Of a stretch of 64,000 bases of DNA, positions 58,107 to 64,000 are shown piece by piece (position 1 is the first letter of the stretch; each line of letters opens with the position of its first letter). A program made the translations under genes and the position numbers. The notes under the pieces are model-generated. The model worked only from the letters and a program-made list of their open reading frames with translations. It searched no databases and had not been told where the DNA came from. Where the stretch lies: assembly GCA_020636105.1 (NCBI GenBank), contig JACJYL010000001.1, forward strand, positions 3,906,001 to 3,970,000, read 5' to 3'. Source of the DNA: Lewinellaceae bacterium (GTDB taxonomy: Bacteria > Bacteroidota > Bacteroidia > Chitinophagales > Saprospiraceae).

Positions 58107-61100
58107 TTAATTGCGTTTCGCCGGGGTAGAAAATGGCGGTGGAGTCACTTTTAGTTCCTTTTCTTTTTCGAGTTGTATTAAAACTTCTTTGACGGCTCTT
58201 TCCAGTTGGGGATCTTTGCCTTGTGACAACGATTTTGCATCCTGGAACACTTCAATGTCCGGTGCAACGCCATGGTTTTCTGCTACCCACTTATGGTTGA
58301 TGGGGTCGAATACCGCATTGTCGGGGGCAGTGACCCGACCTCCGTCTACCAATCGATAATGTGTGGATGATTTCACCAGCCCTCCCCAGGTACGGGTGCC
58401 GATCAGGGCTCCTGCCTTTTGTTGACGGAAAACCCATGGGAAAAAATCTCCCCCGGATCCCGCCATTTCATTGATCAGCAAAACTTTTGGACCCAATATT
58501 CCGGCCGGCAATTTTATCGGCACCCCGTTGGGTACCTCATTGGTAAGGGCGGCCCTGAGGTTACGGGTCATCAGGTCAACCATGTAATCATCCAGCAATC
58601 CGCCACCGTTGAAGCGCTCGTCAATGACGGCACCTAATTTGTCCTGCTGCGCAAAGAAATAACGATTGAAAGACACAAAACCCGGTCCCCCGGTATTCGG
58701 GATCCAAACATACCCCAGTTTGCCACCGGATAGCTGATCCACCATTTTGCGATTGTTTTCCACCCAGGCTCTTTGCCGTAAACCATATTCGCTGGTTACC
58801 GGGACGACGATCTCTTTCCACGCTCCTTCAAAGGTGGGTTTGTCGTTGATATGTAAAACGGTCTGGCGGTTAGCGGTACCATCCAAAAACTGGTATGGAT
58901 CATCGGTATCTCTAAGTTCTTCTCCATTAATTCCTACGATATAATAACCTTCTTGGACTTTCAGTTCAGGACGGTCCAGCGGGCTCGTCAGGTCCGGATT
59001 CCAGCTTTCTGTCGTATAGATCTGGCTGATTTTCCATCGGCCATTTTCGGCCACCAGGTCAGCGCCCAGTAATCCCACTACGGATTTATCCACCTCGGGA
59101 TGATCCCCACCGGAAACGAAACTATGTCCAACGGAAAGTTCTCCATTCACCTGATCGAGAATATAGTTGAGGTCTGCCCGGTGTTTGACAAAAGGCACCA
59201 ACGGGGCATAACGATCGTGGACTTTCTGCCAGTTGCGACCATGCATATTCGGATCGTAGAAATAGTCGCGCTCGTAACGCCAGGTTTCTTCAAACATCTG
59301 GGCCCATTCCTCCGTCCGATTTAATTTCATCTGAAGGTCAACCTGAAGCGATTTTCCGTCTTTCCCGTTGGGTTTGGCGGTATCCATGACCTTCCAGCCG
59401 CCGTTTATCCTGGCAAGCATTTTCTTACCGTCGGTGGATACGGAAACCTGGCGCACGCCGTCGATAAATTCTTTGGCTTCACGATCCTCAAGCGTAAATT
59501 TCTGGAGGGTAATGCCGTTACCGTTGGGTTTGTCTTCTCCTATAAAAACGGATCCTGCCGGAGCGGTTAAAGTGAATCGATAATTGCTCTCTGAAATAGG
59601 AAGGGCAATGATCCTGCGCTCAATACCTTCAAAATCGATCAGCACGGAATCTTTCTTTTCTGCGGGGGCTTCTTTGGCTTTTTCCCCGTCCTTTTTATCT
59701 GCCGGAGCTTCCTTGTCTTTGGCTTTATCCGCAGGTTCTTCTTTCTTTTCTTCCTTTACCGGTTCTTCATCGCTGCGCGGTTTAAAAGGAGAGGCTTCGT
59801 CTTTTCGCAAATTGATCACATAAGCGGCGTACTCAGGATCGGCCGTCATGGAACTGGTATTCGCCCATCCGGAACCGAGGGCGAGTTCGGTACTGGCCAG
59901 GAAGTATAAATGTTTGCCGTCCATATCCCATGAAGGAGAAAACGAATCGGCAAAAGCATTGGTGACGGCGCGGAAGTTTTGATCTTTTTGTGACCAGATC
60001 ATGATCTGTCTGAAATTATTGCTTCCTGTTTTGGAATAGGCCAGCCATTCGGAATCTGAAGACCAGGTAAGACCCATATCTCCCCGTTCGAGGTTGGTCC
60101 CGCCGGTATCTGCTGTTTTGATCTCTTCTGTTTCCAGGTTGACAATCCTTACCCTGACATCGTCATCCACAAAGGCGATGAACTTCCCATCCGGGGACCA
60201 GGTGGGTTCCCAGGCCATTTTTGAAATGCCAATGGATATACTTCTGGGGGCCGACAATCCATCCTGGGCAGCTAACATTAACGCATAACCTTTGCCGCCG
60301 GCATCGGAGAACCAGGCGATGTCCTCTCCTTTGGGAGACCAGAGCGGCGCGCGGTCGGCAGCCCCCGAGCTTTGGGTAATGTTCCTGGTATCTCCATGCT
60401 CTACCGGAACGGAAAAGATCTCTCCGCGGGCTTCCATGACGGCCCGTTGTCCGGTGGGAGAAAGCGCTGCGGCACTGACATCCTTACTGAGGTCTTCCCA
60501 TTTTGTTTCTGCCCAAGGGAAATCTCCTTTCACCAGGATATTTAATTGTTTGGTCTTTCCGGTCGCCGGGTCAAGGGTATGAAGATAACCGTCCCTTTCG
60601 ATGACAAGGGTACTTCCATTTCCGTCCAGCCATTTTACATCTGAGCCGGTGAAAGAAGTTATTTGGTTAAGCTTCTTCGATTTAGGTTCATAAGACCAAA
60701 CGTTGGAAATGCCGTCCCTGTCGGATAAAAAATAGATCATATTGCCCATCCAGAGCGGTTGAATTTCAAACGTTGATTCATACGGGATTTTTGTTTCCGA
60801 AAGATCAGCCAGGTTTAGGATGGTCAATGGAGTATTTTGCCCGCCTCGGTATCCGCGCCATTCCGAATCCCAGCGGCGTACCCGGTCGATAACGATCTGT
60901 TTGCCATCCGGGGAGTAGGAACCGTCATTTCCCCATTGTTGGGTGAGCATGGTTGATGGCCCTCCATCGACAGAGACGGTCCAGAGTCGATTAAAGTTTG
61001 TAGGGGCGGTTTCCCGGTTAGAGGCGTAAAGCACTCTTTTGCCGTCTACCGACCATCCGCGGGCAAGGGCCGAACTTGGGTGCCAGGTAAGTCGTTTGGG

Positions 61101-61442
61101 CGTTCCTCCTTCAATGGGAAGGGCATAAACGGCTTCATTTCCTGAACGGTTGGACGTAAAGGCGATCGTTTTACCGTCCGGTGAAAAATGAGGGTCGCTT
61201 TCCACCGCAGGCGTACTGGTGAGTCGGACGGCATCCGCATCACCAAGTGAGGTGATCCAAATGTCGCCGCCGTAGGCAAAGGCAATATGTGTAGCACTGA
61301 TGGTGGGTTGCCGGAGCAATCGGGTTCCCTGTGCGAAAATTGAATGCCCGCAAAGAATGGTAAATACGATAACGGTAAAAAGTCTGGAAATGTGTTGTGT
61401 TTGTTTTTTTACTTCGGGAGATTTGTCTTTGATATCCATCAT
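58107..61442 (-). CDS. Tricorn-like S41 peptidase with beta-propeller and PDZ
   Basis: 1111 residues. The N-terminus has a membrane or signal segment (FTVIVFTILCGHSIFAQ) after a polar start. Residues ~45-560 are WD40/PD40-type propeller blades (FSPDGKTIAFTSNRSGNEAVY, YSPDGKQIVIDR). At ~555-615 a Lys/Glu-rich disordered insert interrupts the chain (EEPVKEEKKEEPADKAKDKE). Then C1 and PDZ-like segments (GYYIVGINGEELRD) and the S41 domain with nucleophile S996 in EMAGSGGDFF. Tricorn proteins degrade peptides released by proteasome-like proteases; exported Bacteroidota versions act on peptides outside the cytoplasm. Single-gene unit. Confidence 0.93.
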   Translation of the reverse strand: MMDIKDKSPEVKKQTQHISRLFTVIVFTILCGHSIFAQGTRLLRQPTISATHIAFAYGGDIWITSLGDADAVRLTSTPAVESDPHFSPDGKTIAFTSNRSGNEAVYALPIEGGTPKRLTWHPSSALARGWSVDGKRVLYASNRETAPTNFNRLWTVSVDGGPSTMLTQQWGNDGSYSPDGKQIVIDRVRRWDSEWRGYRGGQNTPLTILNLADLSETKIPYESTFEIQPLWMGNMIYFLSDRDGISNVWSYEPKSKKLNQITSFTGSDVKWLDGNGSTLVIERDGYLHTLDPATGKTKQLNILVKGDFPWAETKWEDLSKDVSAAALSPTGQRAVMEARGEIFSVPVEHGDTRNITQSSGAADRAPLWSPKGEDIAWFSDAGGKGYALMLAAQDGLSAPRSISIGISKMAWEPTWSPDGKFIAFVDDDVRVRIVNLETEEIKTADTGGTNLERGDMGLTWSSDSEWLAYSKTGSNNFRQIMIWSQKDQNFRAVTNAFADSFSPSWDMDGKHLYFLASTELALGSGWANTSSMTADPEYAAYVINLRKDEASPFKPRSDEEPVKEEKKEEPADKAKDKEAPADKKDGEKAKEAPAEKKDSVLIDFEGIERRIIALPISESNYRFTLTAPAGSVFIGEDKPNGNGITLQKFTLEDREAKEFIDGVRQVSVSTDGKKMLARINGGWKVMDTAKPNGKDGKSLQVDLQMKLNRTEEWAQMFEETWRYERDYFYDPNMHGRNWQKVHDRYAPLVPFVKHRADLNYILDQVNGELSVGHSFVSGGDHPEVDKSVVGLLGADLVAENGRWKISQIYTTESWNPDLTSPLDRPELKVQEGYYIVGINGEELRDTDDPYQFLDGTANRQTVLHINDKPTFEGAWKEIVVPVTSEYGLRQRAWVENNRKMVDQLSGGKLGYVWIPNTGGPGFVSFNRYFFAQQDKLGAVIDERFNGGGLLDDYMVDLMTRNLRAALTNEVPNGVPIKLPAGILGPKVLLINEMAGSGGDFFPWVFRQQKAGALIGTRTWGGLVKSSTHYRLVDGGRVTAPDNAVFDPINHKWVAENHGVAPDIEVFQDAKSLSQGKDPQLERAVKEVLIQLEKEKELKVTPPPFSTPAKRN

Positions 61443-61522
61443 GTTTTTTTTGGATTGGTGTTTTAATTAAAACAAGATAAGTTTTTTTGGTAAAAAAGCG
61501 AAAATGGGATCAAAGACTATAA

Positions 61523-61571
61523 TAATCCGTTTTTATCCATTTTACCTGTTCAATCCGTGTTCTATTCTTCC
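61523..61571 (+). repeat. Weak dispersed relative of the ligA array unit
   Basis: aatccgtttttatccattttacctgttcaatccgtgttctattcttcc resembles the array unit (aatccgtttctattcgtccaatccg…ccattctcc) but is more diverged than the copy at 55960. Confidence 0.45.
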
Positions 61572-61615
61572 TTAAAAATAAAACGGAACCCGGTTTGAAC
61601 GAATATAATTGAATT

Positions 61616-63757
61616 TTACTTTTGCGCTATGATCACCAGGTCGGTCACAGGAGCCCCGTCCGGTCCAGAATATTCTTTACGACTTAATTCCAGGATGGCA
61701 AACCCGTTAACCGTCAGGGCCTCTGTCAGGTATCCGGCTTCATGGTAATGAATAAACAACTGGTCAGGCTCCCCGGAACTTGGGCCTTTGAGCCCGGATT
61801 TGTCGTAATCATCTTCCATGGTACTTAAATAGAGTACGCCATCGGGGTTTAATGAAGCAAACGCATCCTGTATGAGTTTGATCGAGTCCTCCTTGGAGAG
61901 GTATGGTAAACAAAAGCCACCCATGATGCCATCGTACTTTTTACCTGTGCGGCGAAAATCTCTGCAGTCCATCAATTCAAATTCAGCGGCAGGGTTATTT
62001 ATTTTGGCCAGGGTGATCATCCGTTTGGACAGGTCGGTTCCCAATAGTTTAATGCCCGGGCGTTTTTCGAGCAAATACCGGGTAATATTTCCGGGGCCGC
62101 AGCCCAATTCCAGGATTTCGGCATTTTCCTTTTTTATGGCGTCGCAAAACAGATCAAAGGTGTCGTGGTACAAACTCACATCCATGTATTTTTCCTGGTA
62201 CCGATCGGCATATTTATCGAAAAGGTCGACGGCCATTTTTGTTTTATCCATTTTTAAAAGGGCATTTTTGGCCACCTTCAATGCCCGAAGGGAGCTTTTC
62301 TTTTTGGAAGAATGAGCCGCCATTTTCAGTGTGATGTCCTTCAATGTCCGGACGGCATCCACGATGAAAGGCCCTTTATTCAGCATCACACATTCTGCCT
62401 GAACGCTCATAGAGGCATCCGATACTTCGGCGCGGGTGGCGACCCCTGTTTTGGCGAGGTTCTCAAGCACCTGGGTGGCCCAGATGACCGGGACGTGGGC
62501 AGCTTCGCACAGCCAAAGAATCTCATTCTGCACCTCGGAGATGCGTTCGAACCCGATCTCAACCGCCAGATCTCCCCTTGCGATCATCACCCCGATTTTA
62601 TTCCGTTTCATGGCCTCAAAAAGGATGAGGGGCAGATTTTCGAAAGCCTCCTGGTTTTCTATTTTTAAGACAACCCCGATGTCGTTGTTTTTATTTTTAT
62701 CCAGCTCATTGTATAAATGGATGACATCCTCCGGCTTTCTGACAAATGAATACCCGACTATATCCGCATATTGGCAAACAAACGGGAGTAACTCAATATC
62801 CCGTTCTGTCAGGGAAGGCAGATTGAGCATGGTGTTGGGCAGGTTGATCCCTTTGTTGGAGGAGAGTTTTGATTTATAGGCTTTGATGATCTCCAGGATG
62901 GCGTCGTCCGGGTTTTTGTCAATGACGACGGCTTTAATCATGCCATCATCAAAATAAAGGGTGTCCCCTACTTTTATGTCATCAATGATCTGTGGGAGTA
63001 AAACGCCGATCTCGGCAGCATGGATTAAGTCGTTATTTTCATCATGAAGGGATTCCCGGCCCTTCGTATCCTTTTTGGTCAACACCAAATGATCCCCGAC
63101 ATTTAGTTTTACATACTCATTGATTTTCCCTTTTTTGGTATGGATCTGGATTGCGGAGGTCCTCATTTTAGGTCCGGACAGATCCATGAAAATCTTTACC
63201 CGTTTGTTTGTTTCTTTTTTTACCTGATTGATGTTGGCGATCATTTTTTTCCAAAGGTCAACATCTCCGTGGCTTAGGTTTATCCGGGCGATTTCCATGC
63301 CTTCCGCTACCAAATTCCTGATCAGAGTGATGTCATCTGCAGCCTCGTCGGGTAAAGTGACCATGATTTCAGTAAAGTGTTTTTTCCTGTTTCTCCCGAA
63401 AAGTTCGTTGGCGTGCTTTCGCAATAACTTCATGCTTCGTTTATACCCGATGGTTTCCACTTCGGGTTCGTCAATCCATGTTTTTCCCTGGAGTAATCGT
63501 AGGAGTTTAATGACATTGAAGAGGTTGGAATAGACATAACCTTCAGCCGTCCTGATGGAGGAAATGCCCAGGTCGGAAAGATTGTCGTGGAGTTTTCTCA
63601 GGTCAAAACTTCTGAGGATCATGTACCGGTACAGGTTTTTGGCACTCAGCCTGAACGTTTCATGGACTTCAGAAGAAATGCTTCTGGCTGCAGGATCCTG
63701 TTGAACTATTTTTTTGTAAATTTTTTTTAACTCCTTTTCTAATTTTTTGATTGTCAT
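61616..63757 (-). CDS. Pyruvate-kinase-like barrel fused to a C-terminal SAM methyltransferase (713 aa)
   Basis: Three parts in one frame. Residues 1-125 are helical (LYRYMILRSFDLRKLHDNL, SSIRTAEGYVYSNLF), the N-terminal module of an atypical pyruvate kinase group. Residues 127-480 are the pyruvate kinase barrel, with ARINLSHG (R158), FMDLSGPKMRT (190-200), LKIENQE (K365, E368), ARGDLAVE (D396) and WATQVLENL (T428); but the usual GTDAVMLSGETA is AECVMLNKGP, and the C-terminal allosteric domain is missing. Residues ~510-713 are a class I methyltransferase (LELGCGPGN motif I at 549-557, LLGTDLS, and YLSTMEDDYD). Substrates of either half are unknown. Single gene behind a T-rich 176-bp region. 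Confidence 0.92.
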   Translation of the reverse strand: MTIKKLEKELKKIYKKIVQQDPAARSISSEVHETFRLSAKNLYRYMILRSFDLRKLHDNLSDLGISSIRTAEGYVYSNLFNVIKLLRLLQGKTWIDEPEVETIGYKRSMKLLRKHANELFGRNRKKHFTEIMVTLPDEAADDITLIRNLVAEGMEIARINLSHGDVDLWKKMIANINQVKKETNKRVKIFMDLSGPKMRTSAIQIHTKKGKINEYVKLNVGDHLVLTKKDTKGRESLHDENNDLIHAAEIGVLLPQIIDDIKVGDTLYFDDGMIKAVVIDKNPDDAILEIIKAYKSKLSSNKGINLPNTMLNLPSLTERDIELLPFVCQYADIVGYSFVRKPEDVIHLYNELDKNKNNDIGVVLKIENQEAFENLPLILFEAMKRNKIGVMIARGDLAVEIGFERISEVQNEILWLCEAAHVPVIWATQVLENLAKTGVATRAEVSDASMSVQAECVMLNKGPFIVDAVRTLKDITLKMAAHSSKKKSSLRALKVAKNALLKMDKTKMAVDLFDKYADRYQEKYMDVSLYHDTFDLFCDAIKKENAEILELGCGPGNITRYLLEKRPGIKLLGTDLSKRMITLAKINNPAAEFELMDCRDFRRTGKKYDGIMGGFCLPYLSKEDSIKLIQDAFASLNPDGVLYLSTMEDDYDKSGLKGPSSGEPDQLFIHYHEAGYLTEALTVNGFAILELSRKEYSGPDGAPVTDLVIIAQK

Positions 63758-63933
63758 AGCTTTAGATTGATAAAGACCTTCTGCCGGATTTTTTATTTAT
63801 TTTTTCTCAAATAAAGTTTAAATATAAGGTCTTTTGGTGCTGGAAGGCATAATATGGATGTAATTAAAGCTATCTACAAGGTCTAATTTTTTCCAGGTTT
63901 TTGACTCGCCGGAAAATAGGCAGAGATGAATCA

Positions 63934-64000
63934 CTACCGCCTCAGGGTATAAGTCAATTTATAAGAAAGGTTGCTCTGTTGGTCGTAAGAGAACGTACTC
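63934..64000 (-). CDS. Possible C-terminal end of an outer-membrane protein, cut by the window
   Basis: On the minus strand, 21 codons read STFSYDQQSNLSYKLTYTLRR before TAG at 63936-63934. The alternating Tyr/Leu pattern looks like a last beta-barrel strand. The stretch is short and the call is tentative. Confidence 0.35.
   Translation of the reverse strand, partial: STFSYDQQSNLSYKLTYTLRR

Overview
The window is a stretch of a Bacteroidota chromosome, most likely from the Saprospiria (Lewinella/Haliscomenobacter-like). Two secreted proteins carry type IX secretion (T9SS) C-terminal sorting domains. Several upstream regions show the Bacteroidota promoter element TAnnTTTG. There are many DUF families typical of the phylum, a SusC-like TonB-dependent receptor, and a MurA with Asp in place of the fosfomycin-reactive Cys. 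I see no phage, transposase, CRISPR array, rRNA or tRNA gene. The genus is inference.

Layout. (1) 1-12780: a six-gene co-directional block. It holds a truncated protein, two very large proteins I cannot name (776 and about 1247 aa), a kelch-like protein with a 31-residue internal duplication, and two exported proteins: DNRLRE/PQQ-propeller/DUF1566, and an S74 endosialidase-chaperone fibre. Two small orphan genes follow (12833-13750). This is the best candidate for an undescribed system. (2) 13809-17896, minus strand: DUF1295 and DUF2177 membrane proteins, DUF429, a decayed fragment of a second DUF1295 gene, and an unrecognised 500-aa protein. (3) 18085-24268: a T9SS-exported M64 peptidase, DUF302, a metallophosphoesterase, then a seven-unit 62-bp tandem array directly before ligA. 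(4) 24269-33198: ligA, a von Willebrand A protein, rsmI, pssA, cinA, a small protein, and an acyl-CoA dehydrogenase behind two identical palindromic operators. (5) 33369-37242, minus strand: a Coq4-like/DUF1361/DUF4173 operon and a membrane protein/winged-helix regulator operon. The two share a palindrome at the same distance from their start codons.

(6) 37360-42308: a TonB receptor, a Tyr/His-rich exported protein and an M19 dipeptidase. (7) 42309-42867: an AT-rich gene-free stretch with stacked hairpins, possibly a small RNA. (8) 42868-50473: a 1408-aa double-activase/HgdB-like protein, murA, DUF4286 and a second acyl-CoA dehydrogenase. (9) 50725-58000: an M14 carboxypeptidase, a PIN-domain toxin with its likely antitoxin, a lactonase/T9SS protein pair, a CX4CH lipoprotein, DUF5995 and a small lipoprotein. 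(10) 58107-63757: a tricorn-like S41 protease, and a protein joining an N-terminal helical domain, a pyruvate-kinase-like barrel and a SAM methyltransferase in one chain. The last 67 bases may hold the end of another minus-strand gene.

Most of the window is housekeeping and envelope biology. The less ordinary items are the 1-12.8 kb operon, the pyruvate kinase-methyltransferase fusion, the two operator pairs, the ligA-proximal repeat array with its dispersed relative, and the DUF1295 relic that appears to supply the stop codon of the neighbouring gene.
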